Shown: positions 16,756-26,400, counted from the stretch's first letter. The stretch is DNA of 64,000 nt from Oscillospiraceae bacterium (GCA_015066385.1 SVOJ01000001.1:186001-250000); one strand, 5' to 3'. Made by a program: numbers and translations. The notes: generated from the letters alone by a model not told the origin.

Positions 16756-19092
16756 ATGAATTTTTCCCGATTGCAGTTTTTTGACGGCGGGTTCGGTTCT
16801 CTTTTGCAGAAAAGGGGACTGCTGCCCGGTGAAAAACCCGAATTATGGAATCAAACCCACCCGCAGGCGGTGCTTGAAATTCACAAAGAGTATCTTAATG
16901 CGGGCAGCGATATTATTACTACCAACACATTCGGTGCCAACAGTTTAAAATATGACGATCCGACCGAGATAATCAAAGCCGGTGTGTCACTTGCAAAACA
17001 GGCTGTGTGCGAATGCGGTCACGGCAAAGTCGCTTTGGATCTCGGCCCGACGGGGAAATTGCTTGAACCGTTCGGAAATTTGTCTTTTGATGCTTGTTAT
17101 GAGATCTATGCACAACAGATAAAAGCAGGCTGTGATGAAGCAGATCTTGTGATCATTGAAACCGTGTCCGATCTGCAGGAAGCCCGTGCGGCGGTGCTCG
17201 CAGTCAAAGAAAACTGTTCTTTGCCCGTGTTTGTCACCCTGTCTTTCGGTGCAGACGGCAGACTGCTGACGGGTGCAACGGTAGAATCCGCCGTTGCCGT
17301 GTTGGAAGGACTTCGTGTGGATGCACTCGGCATGAACTGCGGTCTCGGTCCCGTGGAAATGAAACCGCTTGCCGAACGGCTTTGTGCATCGGCATCCGTC
17401 CCCGTGATCCTCAATCCCAATGCGGGCATGCCCGTGATGGAAAACGGACAGACGGTGTATAAAATTTCTCCCGAAGAATACAAAGATGCCGTCGGTGAAC
17501 TGCTGACGGACACGGTTTGCTTTGTCGGCGGCTGTTGCGGCACAACTCCCGATTATATCCGTGCTCTGTATTCTGCTTTTGCAGGCAGACCGTGCAACAT
17601 ACCCGAACCGAAAAAAAGAACGGTCATTGCATCCAACTCGCAGACCGTTGTTATCGATAAAATGCCCCTTGTCATCGGGGAACGTATCAATCCCACGGGC
17701 AAACCCAAACTCAAAGAAGCCCTTCGTAACCGTGATACCGATTATGTTGTGCGTGAAGCATTGGCACAGGAAGAACACGGGGCTGATATTTTAGATGTCA
17801 ATACGGGCTGTCCCGGTGTGGATGAAGCAGACCTTCTGCCCGCTTGCATCAAAGCGGTTTCGCAGGCTGTTTGTCTGCCTTTGCAGATCGACACCGCCGA
17901 TACGCAAGCCATGGAAAAAGCCATGCGTACATATTGCGGCAAGGCACTCGTGAATTCCGTCAACGGCAAGCAGGAATCCATGGACAAAGTGTTTCCGCTT
18001 GTTCAGAAATACGGCGGTTGCGTGGTGTGTCTGACTTTGGATGAAAACGGCATTCCCGAAACCGTCGAAGGCAGACTTTCCATCGCCGAAAAAATCATCA
18101 ACGAAGCTGCAAAATACGGCATCGAAAAGCACGATCTGCTTATTGATACACTGACTCTTTCTGTCAGTACCAAAGTCGACAATGCAAAAATCACCCTTGA
18201 AACACTGCGCCGTGTGCGTTTTGAAATGGGGCTTCACACCGTACTCGGTGTTTCCAATGTGTCGTTCGGCTTGCCCGACAGACCCGGTGTGAATGCGGCA
18301 TTCCTGACCCTTGCCATGCAAAACGGTCTGTCGTGTGCCATCATCAATCCCCTGAGCCGCCCCGAGCGTACGGCGGTGCTTGCTTACAGAGCGCTCAACG
18401 GTTTTGACGAAAACTGCGCAAACTATATTGCCTTTGCCGCCGATGCACCTGCACAGACAGCAGCCGACACCAAGGCTGAAACCCTGTCTTATGCCGTGCA
18501 GAAGGGGCTTGCTGAAAAGGCCGCCGCATTGACAACCGAGCTGCTGAAAACAAAACAGCCCTTGGAAATCATCAACGGTGAGCTCATTCCTGTTCTCACC
18601 GCAGTCGGTGAAGGCTTTGAAAAAAAGACCCTGTTCCTGCCACAGCTTCTGTCTGCCGCGCAGGCGGCACAAGCCGCTTTCGGTGTGCTTGATAAAGAGA
18701 ACAAAACGGGGGAGCAGGTCGGTGAAAAAATCGTCTTTGCCACCGTCAAGGGCGATATTCACGACATCGGCAAAAATATTGTCACCATGCTTCTCGGCAA
18801 CTACGGTTTTTCGGTTATAGATCTCGGCAAGGATGTTGCTCCGCAGACCATTATTGAAACGGTTTTAAAGGAAGATGTAAAATTGGTCGGTTTGAGTGCT
18901 CTCATGACCACTACCTTGCCCGCCATGGAAGAAACCGTGCAACTGCTCAAAGAAGCAAAGCCCGATTGCAAAGTCATGGTCGGCGGCGCGGTCGTCACAC
19001 AGGATTATGCCGATTCCATCGGTGCCCATTATTACGGCAAAGATGCCCTCGAAGCGGTACGCATTGCACAGCAGTTTTTTAATCACAATTGA
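16756..19092 (+). CDS. metH: Cobalamin-dependent methionine synthase, short form
   Basis: A 778-residue MetH with three modules in order: the homocysteine-binding barrel (residues 1-280, zinc ligands in GMNCGLGP and GGCCGTTPDY), the methyl-THF pterin barrel (about 305-560, ERINPTGKPKL, DVNTGCPG) and the cobalamin cap plus B12 domain (about 590-775) with the axial His motif DIHDIGKNIV. The C-terminal SAM-dependent reactivation domain of the roughly 1200-residue enteric enzyme is absent, so reactivation needs a separate partner, as in other anaerobes. A diverged copy of its last 163 codons lies at 25265-25756. Confidence 0.95.
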   Translation: MNFSRLQFFDGGFGSLLQKRGLLPGEKPELWNQTHPQAVLEIHKEYLNAGSDIITTNTFGANSLKYDDPTEIIKAGVSLAKQAVCECGHGKVALDLGPTGKLLEPFGNLSFDACYEIYAQQIKAGCDEADLVIIETVSDLQEARAAVLAVKENCSLPVFVTLSFGADGRLLTGATVESAVAVLEGLRVDALGMNCGLGPVEMKPLAERLCASASVPVILNPNAGMPVMENGQTVYKISPEEYKDAVGELLTDTVCFVGGCCGTTPDYIRALYSAFAGRPCNIPEPKKRTVIASNSQTVVIDKMPLVIGERINPTGKPKLKEALRNRDTDYVVREALAQEEHGADILDVNTGCPGVDEADLLPACIKAVSQAVCLPLQIDTADTQAMEKAMRTYCGKALVNSVNGKQESMDKVFPLVQKYGGCVVCLTLDENGIPETVEGRLSIAEKIINEAAKYGIEKHDLLIDTLTLSVSTKVDNAKITLETLRRVRFEMGLHTVLGVSNVSFGLPDRPGVNAAFLTLAMQNGLSCAIINPLSRPERTAVLAYRALNGFDENCANYIAFAADAPAQTAADTKAETLSYAVQKGLAEKAAALTTELLKTKQPLEIINGELIPVLTAVGEGFEKKTLFLPQLLSAAQAAQAAFGVLDKENKTGEQVGEKIVFATVKGDIHDIGKNIVTMLLGNYGFSVIDLGKDVAPQTIIETVLKEDVKLVGLSALMTTTLPAMEETVQLLKEAKPDCKVMVGGAVVTQDYADSIGAHYYGKDALEAVRIAQQFFNHN

Positions 19093-19107
19093 ATACGTAA
19101 ACATATC

Positions 19108-19140
19108 AAAGGCAACAGGGCAGGTCTCTGTTGCCTTTCT
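19108..19140 (+). terminator. Intrinsic terminator after metH
   Basis: The 11-bp stem AAAGGCAACAG (19108-19118) with CTGTTGCCTTT (19128-19138) ends the SCIFF-metF-metH transcript. Confidence 0.75.
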
Positions 19141-19238
19141 GTAATTCCATAATGAATTATACAATGAGATTGACTTTTAATATAATGAAAAATTATAATG
19201 ATTTTGCATTCAAGACAATTCAAATATACAAAATGCTC

Positions 19239-19268
19239 TTGACTTGACTGCAATTTATACCATATAAT
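19239..19268 (+). promoter_or_regulatory. Promoter of the large surface protein gene
   Basis: TTGACT (19239-19244) and TATAAT (19263-19268) with an 18-base spacer, 36 bases before the start codon. Confidence 0.65.
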
Positions 19269-19304
19269 GTAAAAGGACAAATAATCAGAAAGGAATGTAA
19301 GTTT

Positions 19305-22300
19305 ATGAAAAAACAAAAAACATTCAAAGCATCCGTGGCTGTTTTGCTGACAGTGCTTATGTTGTTTACGGTCTTTGTACCGCTTACCTCATTTGCACTT
19401 ACGCTTGACGGAACAAAACTTCAGGAAGGTACTTACTTTACCTCCAGAACCGAGTATGCTGTTGCTCCCGGTATCACCGAGCATCACATCACCACCAATG
19501 ACAGTACCGGTGTCAACCAGGTAGCTTCTTATGTGCTTGAAGTTGATCTGAGCAACCCCACAACATCCATTATTGCAGGCTACAAAGATTACAAAGGCAG
19601 CAGCATCGGATTCCAGAAGGTCCGCGATCAGGCCTATGCGGCAGAAAGCAAGAGAGATCTCAATGTTGTTGCCGGTATCAATGCAGACTTCTTTAACATG
19701 CAGACCGGTGAAACACAAGGCGCTCTTGTTATGAATGGTGTCAAATATCATTCGGCATCCGGCAGACCGTATTTCGGCATCACTTCTTCCGGCGAAGCCG
19801 TCATCAGCACCGGCAAACTCACCTCTGACATTGTTGAGGCCGTCGGCGGCGATTGCCTGCTTGTGCAGAACGGTGAAATCACACAGGATGCACTCACAAG
19901 CGACCTCGGCAGCTATCTGGCTCCCAGAACGGCAGTCGGTATCACGGCAGACGGCAAAGTCCTGCTGTATGTCTGCGACGGCAGACAGGCTCCCTACTCC
20001 AAGGGACAGATGTTTGACGAAATGGCATACGAGCTGATTGCCCTTGGTTGCGAAACCGCAATGTGCCTTGACGGCGGCGGCTCCACCACATTTATTTCGC
20101 AGCACGAAGGCTCGCAGGATCTTGTCTGCAGAAACAACCCCTCTGACGGAACGGAAAGAACCGTTGCCTCGTCGCTGCTTGTTTGCTCAACCGCAAAGCC
20201 CTCCGGCGTGTTTGACCATGCAACACTGACCCCCAATAACAATATCTATACTCCCGATTCGGTTGTTGAATTTAAAGCTGTCGGTGTTGACTCTGCAGGT
20301 TACGAAGTGGATCTTCCTGCTGACGGCACATTTGCCCTTGCAGACGATTCTTTCGGCGCCATCACCGCTGACGGTGTGTTCACCTCGAACGGCACAACCG
20401 GTACGGTAACGGTCAATTATATTTCCGGCGGCATGGTCTGCGGTTCTGTTTCTGTTGAAGTGCAGATTCCCGACGAGCTTTATGTTGCCAACACCGAACA
20501 GGCTGTCGGCCCCGGTGTTACCACCGATTTCGGTATCATTGCAAAGTACAATGACAGAGAAGTCATCCTGCAGGATGATGACATTGAATGGTCAATCATC
20601 GATCAGCCGTCCGACCAGATTTGTTATGCTTATTTTGATGCGGATAATTTCAATGCAGAAAAGTTCCTGGATCCAAGCAATTACGGAACCTTTTCTTCCG
20701 GGGGGGTTACTTACAATAAAGTAACTGTTGAAAAACTGGATTGGGACTGTGAGGATGTTGTTCTGAAACTCGTCGCAGTTAAGCCGACTTCAAGCTCAAG
20801 AAAGATTCCCTATGTTGTCAGTAAGAAATTGCGGGTCGGAACAGAGCAGGGGCTTAAAAAAGTAATCACTGTAGAAGATGCATCTACAGTCGGCACCGCA
20901 GACAATCCCGGTGCAGACCTGAACGGAATCGCAGGTGATTTCTCCGGTCTCACATTTACAGGTGCAGAGGAAAAAGCATATAATTCTTTCATCACTGCCA
21001 CGCTGAAATGCAATACGGCACTTTCGCAGAAGCTGGCCGTTTTTATCGGCTCCAAGCAGACCATGCTTTATGACTTTGAATATGTTACCGGCGAAGAAAA
21101 CAAAGATGCAGAGAATTATATTGCATCTTATACAATTCCCGTAAACGGTGCAAACTGGCTGACTGCAAACGGCTACAGCGGTTACAGAGTCAGATCTGAA
21201 GAACTGTACGCCGAAGGCTATCCGTTCTTCATGTGGCCGAATGCTTCGGTTGCGGATAATGATTCCGTTTCGGCTCAGATCGTTTCGGCAGCAGACGGTG
21301 AGCCCGTTCGTTTCGGCGATCAATCACTGCGTATTTCCTTTGACTATTCTTCTTACGACTTTTCCAAAAACTCCAACTTCTATATCCGTGCAACCAGCCC
21401 TGCTTATGCGTTTGAAGGTTCTCCCACTTCCATGGGTGTCTGGGTATATGCTCCCGAAGGTACTGCAAACTATCACCTTTATCTGTGCTGTGCAAACGGT
21501 ATGACTGCAGAAGCCATTGAAAAAGGTATTTCGCATACAAATCAGTCTTATCAGCGCCTGACAGAAGAAAACGGTGATACTATCGGTATCAATTGGACCG
21601 GTTGGAAATATCTTGAATTTGACCTTACAGGTCTCAAAGGATACGGCGGAACTTCCAATGTCGGCAGTACGTATGCCCCCTACGGCTTTAATCCCGGCGC
21701 CAACTTGTTCTATATTTCTTATCAGCCCTCTGTTATGGATGAAACCACTGCAGATACGATCTATATTGATGATATTACGTTGGTTTACGGCGCTAACACA
21801 AAGGATACAATCAACCCCACCGTAAATTATATCGGCGATTTGACAGCAGCTATCGTTGACGGTGAAACCGTTTTCGCTTCCAATACAAACACATTCAAGG
21901 CAACTTATGCAGATGTAGAAGATAAATACATGACCGACATTGATGATGCAGCCACAAAGATGTATATCGACGGTGTTGATGTTACGGACAAGTGCTTTAT
22001 CAATGAAGGCGATAACGAAATTTACTTCTACGATGCAGTTCTTGCAGACGGTGTTCACAATATTGAAATTGAAGTTGCTGACGTATTCGGCAACAAAACA
22101 ACGGATCTGCGTTATTTCACCATCGACAGCAATTCCGAAGACACGGAAGTTGCATTTGAAGCAGTGGATGAAGCACCGGTTCTCGGCAAAGATTACATGC
22201 TTGCCGTTACCGCCAATAATGAGGCAGATGTATTGGCAGCAGACATTACCGTTAAAATTCTTTCCAACTACAGACATTATTGGCATAATGTAAGGGTTGA

Positions 22301-24779
22301 ACCCGCTGCAAACTATGAACTTGACGGAGAAGCAATCTTTGATGCTGTCAACCACGCTCTTTCGTTCAAGGTCGTCAGAAAAGCAAATGCTTCTGCCGAA
22401 AATGACAACGGCGTGATTGCAAATATTGTTACAGCTGTACCTACCAATGTTCCCGATTCTCTTGAAGTAACGCACAGAATTGCGAAAGGCGCACTTACAT
22501 TGGCAGGTGCGACAGACACAAATTACACTGCTGCATTTTCCGGTAAGATCACGGCAACCACCATTTCTCCCTTTGTTCTGAGTTCTGATGTGATGATCGT
22601 CGGCGCAGAAGGCGGTTATATCTATGTAAAGGATGTCGAGGGCGCTCCTGTTGCAGGTGCCAATGTTTATACATCAGACAATATTCTGCTCGGTGTTACC
22701 GATGCAGAGGGTAAAGTTTATACCGCTGATTATATTACCGAAACCATAAGTTTCTCAGTCTATGCTGAAAAAGAAGGCGTTCTCTCTTTCATTTATAAGA
22801 CACAGAGCTTCCTGCCCGGTGCGGATGCTACCGGTACGCCCACCTATATTACACTCACCGCTTCTGAAGATTCTTCCACTCAGCAGCGTATTTCCTGGAT
22901 GTCCTCACCGCTTGCAAGTGCAGATAAAGCTGTTGTGAAATATGCAACAAAAGCCGCTTATGAAGCAGACGGCGAAGCAGCATTCGTCGAATTCAACGGC
23001 AACAGCTACCTTGATACGGCAGCTGCATCCGGTAATATTGCAACCAACTATGCAGTCCGATTCAATTCTGCTGTTCTCACCGGTCTTGAAGAAGCTGCCG
23101 AATATGTTTATATTGTCGGTGACGGCACAAACTGGTCGCCTGTCAAAACATTTAAAACAGAAAGAGCCGGCGTCAACACCAACTTCTTTGTGTTCGGTGA
23201 TATGCAGAGTCAGGACACCGCAAACACCGATGCCGTCTTTGCACATCTTGCAGCTTCCGGTGTGAACTATAACTTCGGTATTCAGACCGGTGACGCAGTT
23301 GACAATGCAGGTTCTTATGCTTACTGGGAAGCTGTCGGCGGTGCATTCTCGGGTGAATATGTCAGCACAATTGACGTTGTTCATGTCATGGGTAACCATG
23401 AATACACCGGTGACGATGCAGGTATCAACGCAGCACATTATTTCAATCTTCCCGGCACAACGGATGAGGCTCCGCTTGCTTACTCCGTAGAATACGGCAA
23501 TGTTTATGTTGCAGTGCTTGACTATCTTGGTGCTGCAGATATGCTTGCAGTTGCAGACTTGCTTGTTGCAGATGCAGCTGCTTCCAATGCAAACTGGAAG
23601 GTTCTGACCCTGCATCAGCCTCCGTATTTTACCAATATCGGCGGCGGTTCCACAAGAGCACAGATGGATATTCTTGTCAATGCCATTGACACGGCGGGTA
23701 TTGATGTTGTATTCTCCGGCCACGATCACACGTATGCAAAATCCTATCCCGTAACAGCAGGTCAGCAGGTTGCTGACGGCACGGTATACTTCATCTGTGC
23801 CGCAACAACACCTGAAAAAGACTATCAGGTCACAATGAATCATGGCATCCATCAGATCGCAACCAATGAGTATAATTCCATCTATCTCACCGTCAGCACA
23901 ACGGACACTTCTCTCGAAGTAAATGTATGGGATTACGATGGTGAAAACCATAATCTCTTTGATTCCTGCACGCTCACCAGAGAAGTTTCCTGCTCCGATC
24001 TCGGTCATGATAATATGTATAGCAACGGTTATCTGACTTGTAAAGTTTGCGGCTATACACAGCCTGTCGGCACGTTCTCCGGCTTTGTGAACAACGCAGT
24101 CAGCGGAAAGCTCATGTATCTCATCGGCGGCACCGTGCAGACCGGCTGGGCAACTCTGGGTGAAGATAACTATATCTTCGATGAAAACGGCGAAGCCATG
24201 AGCGGCTCTGTTGAATATGAAGGCTACACCTATAAATGCGATGAAAACGGTAAACTCATCATGGGCGCACTCGTTAAAAATGAAGACGGTACCCGTTCTT
24301 ACTATATAAACGGTGTTGCACAGCGCGGTTGGTTCTATCTGAATGACAACTGGTATTACTTCAGCAGATCCAACGGTTACAAAACATGCAGCGGCGAAAA
24401 GAGTATAAACAAAATGATTTATACCTTCTCCTCAAGCGGCAAACTCATCAAGGGCGCATTCTTTACAAACGAAGCCGGCACATCTTATTATTGGGGTCCC
24501 TATCCCGTAACCGGTCTTTATGAAGTTGACGGTGAGCTGTATTACTTCAATCCTGAAAACACTTACATGGTAACAGAGGATACTGTTGAAATTGACGGTG
24601 TTATTTATGCATTTGACCGTGACGGTATTTTCAGACACTATGATGAGCATTATGACGGAGACGACAACGGATACTGTGACGATTGTCCCGATCAGGATAT
24701 ATGGAATCGTATCCTCAGAATGCTCAGAGATTTCTTCCGGCGTATTATCGATTTCTTCAAAGCAATCCTCGGTATTTGA
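19305..24779 (+). CDS. Giant secreted protein: phosphodiester glycosidase, metallophosphoesterase and wall-binding repeats
   Basis: An 1824-residue secreted protein. Residues 1-31 are a signal peptide. Residues about 35-305 form a NAGPA-type phosphodiester glycosidase domain (NADFFNM, PRTAVGI, CLDGGGSTTF). The middle carries Ig-like beta domains and a carboxypeptidase-regulatory-like fold (about 1103-1145). Next comes a calcineurin-like metallophosphatase (about 1293-1550) with FGDMQS, GIQTGDAVDN, GNHEY and SGHDHTYAK. Residues about 1590-1770 are Trp/Tyr/Gly repeats resembling choline/cell-wall-binding repeats (GWFYLNDNWYYFS). The end is an amphipathic helix (ILRMLRDFFRRIIDFFKAIL). The combination suggests removal of phosphodiester-linked sugars followed by dephosphorylation at the cell surface; this is inference from domain order. 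Confidence 0.88.
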   Translation: MKKQKTFKASVAVLLTVLMLFTVFVPLTSFALTLDGTKLQEGTYFTSRTEYAVAPGITEHHITTNDSTGVNQVASYVLEVDLSNPTTSIIAGYKDYKGSSIGFQKVRDQAYAAESKRDLNVVAGINADFFNMQTGETQGALVMNGVKYHSASGRPYFGITSSGEAVISTGKLTSDIVEAVGGDCLLVQNGEITQDALTSDLGSYLAPRTAVGITADGKVLLYVCDGRQAPYSKGQMFDEMAYELIALGCETAMCLDGGGSTTFISQHEGSQDLVCRNNPSDGTERTVASSLLVCSTAKPSGVFDHATLTPNNNIYTPDSVVEFKAVGVDSAGYEVDLPADGTFALADDSFGAITADGVFTSNGTTGTVTVNYISGGMVCGSVSVEVQIPDELYVANTEQAVGPGVTTDFGIIAKYNDREVILQDDDIEWSIIDQPSDQICYAYFDADNFNAEKFLDPSNYGTFSSGGVTYNKVTVEKLDWDCEDVVLKLVAVKPTSSSRKIPYVVSKKLRVGTEQGLKKVITVEDASTVGTADNPGADLNGIAGDFSGLTFTGAEEKAYNSFITATLKCNTALSQKLAVFIGSKQTMLYDFEYVTGEENKDAENYIASYTIPVNGANWLTANGYSGYRVRSEELYAEGYPFFMWPNASVADNDSVSAQIVSAADGEPVRFGDQSLRISFDYSSYDFSKNSNFYIRATSPAYAFEGSPTSMGVWVYAPEGTANYHLYLCCANGMTAEAIEKGISHTNQSYQRLTEENGDTIGINWTGWKYLEFDLTGLKGYGGTSNVGSTYAPYGFNPGANLFYISYQPSVMDETTADTIYIDDITLVYGANTKDTINPTVNYIGDLTAAIVDGETVFASNTNTFKATYADVEDKYMTDIDDAATKMYIDGVDVTDKCFINEGDNEIYFYDAVLADGVHNIEIEVADVFGNKTTDLRYFTIDSNSEDTEVAFEAVDEAPVLGKDYMLAVTANNEADVLAADITVKILSNYRHYWHNVRVEPAANYELDGEAIFDAVNHALSFKVVRKANASAENDNGVIANIVTAVPTNVPDSLEVTHRIAKGALTLAGATDTNYTAAFSGKITATTISPFVLSSDVMIVGAEGGYIYVKDVEGAPVAGANVYTSDNILLGVTDAEGKVYTADYITETISFSVYAEKEGVLSFIYKTQSFLPGADATGTPTYITLTASEDSSTQQRISWMSSPLASADKAVVKYATKAAYEADGEAAFVEFNGNSYLDTAAASGNIATNYAVRFNSAVLTGLEEAAEYVYIVGDGTNWSPVKTFKTERAGVNTNFFVFGDMQSQDTANTDAVFAHLAASGVNYNFGIQTGDAVDNAGSYAYWEAVGGAFSGEYVSTIDVVHVMGNHEYTGDDAGINAAHYFNLPGTTDEAPLAYSVEYGNVYVAVLDYLGAADMLAVADLLVADAAASNANWKVLTLHQPPYFTNIGGGSTRAQMDILVNAIDTAGIDVVFSGHDHTYAKSYPVTAGQQVADGTVYFICAATTPEKDYQVTMNHGIHQIATNEYNSIYLTVSTTDTSLEVNVWDYDGENHNLFDSCTLTREVSCSDLGHDNMYSNGYLTCKVCGYTQPVGTFSGFVNNAVSGKLMYLIGGTVQTGWATLGEDNYIFDENGEAMSGSVEYEGYTYKCDENGKLIMGALVKNEDGTRSYYINGVAQRGWFYLNDNWYYFSRSNGYKTCSGEKSINKMIYTFSSSGKLIKGAFFTNEAGTSYYWGPYPVTGLYEVDGELYYFNPENTYMVTEDTVEIDGVIYAFDRDGIFRHYDEHYDGDDNGYCDDCPDQDIWNRILRMLRDFFRRIIDFFKAILGI

Positions 24780-24815
24780 TTAAGTTTTTTATCCGGAATT
24801 ATTGAGGATATGCAA

Positions 24816-24856
24816 AAGGGCTGTTACACTCCCGAATGGAGTGTAACAGCCCTTAG
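24816..24856. terminator. Strong hairpin after the giant surface protein gene
   Basis: A perfect 17-bp stem (AAGGGCTGTTACACTCC at 24816-24832 with its complement at 24838-24854) lies between the surface protein gene and the deacetylase fragment on the opposite strand. It can serve either direction, although the T-run is short. Confidence 0.65.
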
Positions 24857-24861
24857 TTACA

Positions 24862-25260
24862 TTATGCTCTGTTCAGAAATTCAAGATTGGTGCAATAAAT
24901 AATGTCGTCTTTGTTTGCAATCATCTGACACACCTTTTCGATATGTTCCCGGTTGTTGCCCCATACATCGAAATCAAATTCATACGAATGTCCCCACAGG
25001 TAAAACAGCAGATCGCCGTCGGTCGGGGTTGCGTTGATGAATTCTTCCGGCAGTTCAAACACCTTTTCATCCCCGTGGTGGCAGGTCGGATGCCACATCA
25101 ACGGGTCTTCGGGGGCGTTGAAGTTTCTTGTGCTGGCAACGGTGCGGGCATAACGGATGCCGCAATCTTGCAGAATATCCGCCGTTCTTCTGTCATACGT
25201 GCCGCCCGGATATGCATGGCCTGTCACTTCATACCTTGCGAGGGCTTCCAGGTTTTCTCC
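24862..25260 (-). pseudogene. Truncated copy of the polysaccharide deacetylase gene (C-terminal part)
   Basis: Minus-strand codons here match the last 130 or so residues of the intact deacetylase at 28293-28985 with only a handful of changes (for example R for W in WGNNWEHIEK). The homology begins at ENLEALARYEVTG and runs to the stop. The N-terminal half, with the metal-binding SYDDG and HSLTH motifs, is missing. At about 25260 the sequence switches abruptly to the metH copy on the other strand, so the open frame upstream of the junction is antisense metH. No ribosome binding site or start is present. It is most likely a dead fragment. Confidence 0.85.
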
Positions 25261-25264
25261 CGCC

Positions 25265-25756
25265 CTGACGGCGGTTGGTGATGGCTTTGAACAGAAAACT
25301 TTATTCTTGCCGCAACTCTTGTCCTCGGCACAGGCGGCACAAGCCGCATTCGCAGTTTTGCGTGAAAACGGCAACACAGGGGAGTCGGACGGTGAAAAAA
25401 TTGTCTTTGCCACCGTCAAGGGCGATATTCACGACATCGGCAAAAACATCGTCACCATGCTTCTCGGCAACTACGGTTTTTCGGTTATAGACCTCGGTAA
25501 AGATGTTGCCCCGCAAACGATTGTTGACACGGTCGTAAAGGAAAATGTTAGATTGGTCGGCTTGAGTGGCCTCATGACCACCACCTTGCCCGCCATGGAA
25601 GAAACCGTGCAACTGCTCAAAGAAGCCAAGCCCGATTGTTTTGTCATGGTCGGCGGCGCGGTCGTCACACAGGATTACGCCGATTCCATCGGTGCACACT
25701 ATTACGGCAAGGATGCCCTCGAAGCGGTACGCATTGCACAGCAATATTTTACTTAA
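25265..25756 (+). pseudogene. Truncated copy of metH (B12-binding domain only)
   Basis: A 163-codon stretch from LTAVGDGF to the stop matches the C-terminal cobalamin domain of metH (18596-19092) at roughly 88% of residues, including DIHDIGKNIVTMLL and GGAVVTQDYADSIGAHY. The reading frame has no stops, but there is no start codon or ribosome binding site at the junction, and the frame upstream is antisense deacetylase. The intact frame leaves open a recent origin or, less likely, use as a stand-alone corrinoid protein. The differences from metH are spread along its length, so it is a diverged allele rather than a fresh duplication. Confidence 0.85.
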
Positions 25757-25762
25757 AACAAA

Positions 25763-25803
25763 ACAGATGTCGGTTGCAAAAAACAATCGGCATCTGTATT
25801 TTT
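25763..25803 (+). terminator. Terminator after the metH fragment
   Basis: The 14-bp stem ACAGATGTCGGTTG (25763-25776) with CAATCGGCATCTGT (25784-25797), including G-T pairs, is followed by ATTTTT. It differs from the terminator of the full metH gene. Confidence 0.65.
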
Positions 25804-25861
25804 AATCATATTGCAATTGTGTGAATAAAACGTAAAATCAAGAAGTCTGTAATTGTTTTTA

Positions 25862-25890
25862 TTGACAGTAAGCTCGTTATGTTGTATTAT
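25862..25890 (+). promoter_or_regulatory. Promoter of the dockerin/cohesin-like cassette
   Basis: TTGACA (25862-25867) and TATTAT (25885-25890), spacer 17. The predicted transcript has a leader of about 175 bases before the dockerin gene. Confidence 0.7.
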
Positions 25891-25937
25891 TATGGTGCAA
25901 ATACCTATTGTGTAATAGTATTGTTAATAGTGCAAAC

Positions 25938-25995
25938 GGAGGTGGTTTAAGATGATTTCACAGCATGAAATCATTGCATAAAAAGGAGGTGATTG
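25938..25995 (+). other. Leader with 9-codon ORF, hairpin and a second strong ribosome binding site
   Basis: GGAGGTGG (25938-25945) lies 6 bases before ATG at 25952, which opens a 9-codon frame (MISQHEIIA, stop 25979-25981). The same bases form a hairpin (ATGATTTCA at 25952-25960 with TGAAATCAT at 25966-25974). Right after the stop comes AAAGGAGGTGAT, a 12-base match to the anti-Shine-Dalgarno, with no good start codon at the proper distance. The remaining leader to 26072 shows nothing else I recognise. This could be a regulatory leader peptide or a decayed gene start. Confidence 0.4.
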
Positions 25996-26072
25996 ACGAA
26001 ATAATTTTTCTTTTCAAATCGCGCAGCATTTTTTATGAAAATACTACACGATTCGAAAGGATAAATTAAGTT

Positions 26073-26381
26073 ATGAAAGCTATGACAAGAATATCCTCTG
26101 AATCTGAATTGACTGCAGTAAGATGGATACCCGTTGAAAATGTGGAAAACTTAACGGATTATCAATTGTGGTATTTGGAACCATGTGCTTATCAATTGTA
26201 TGATGCGGATATGAATGGCTCAATTTCTGCCGCAGATGCCAGATTTTTGCTCAGATGTTCTGTTGGGTTGGAAACAGCAAATGCTGTGCAGCAGTATCTT
26301 GGCGATATAAACAAAGATAATGTTATCAGCGCCGCAGATGCGCGTCTGGCATTGCGTTATTCGGTAGGATTGTACGATTGA
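26073..26381 (+). CDS. Small dockerin-domain protein
   Basis: A 102-residue protein that is mostly a type I dockerin: two calcium-binding F-hand repeats, DADMNGSISAADARFLLR (about residues 48-65) and DINKDNVISAADARLALR (about 80-97), each followed by a SVGL motif. Dockerins bind cohesin domains in cellulosomes and other surface complexes. No signal peptide is present and an in-frame stop sits two codons before the ATG, so the protein may be a remnant that lost its secretion signal. It is followed 19 bases later by a gene with two cohesin-like domains. Confidence 0.75.
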   Translation: MKAMTRISSESELTAVRWIPVENVENLTDYQLWYLEPCAYQLYDADMNGSISAADARFLLRCSVGLETANAVQQYLGDINKDNVISAADARLALRYSVGLYD

Positions 26382-26400
26382 CAGAAACGGAGTGAACAAA

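Noticed and set aside
24862-25419. A 185-codon minus-strand frame read as one gene
   Set aside because: Only the C-terminal 130 or so residues are deacetylase; the N-terminal part is antisense to the metH fragment and lacks a start site, so it was split into two pseudogene fragments.
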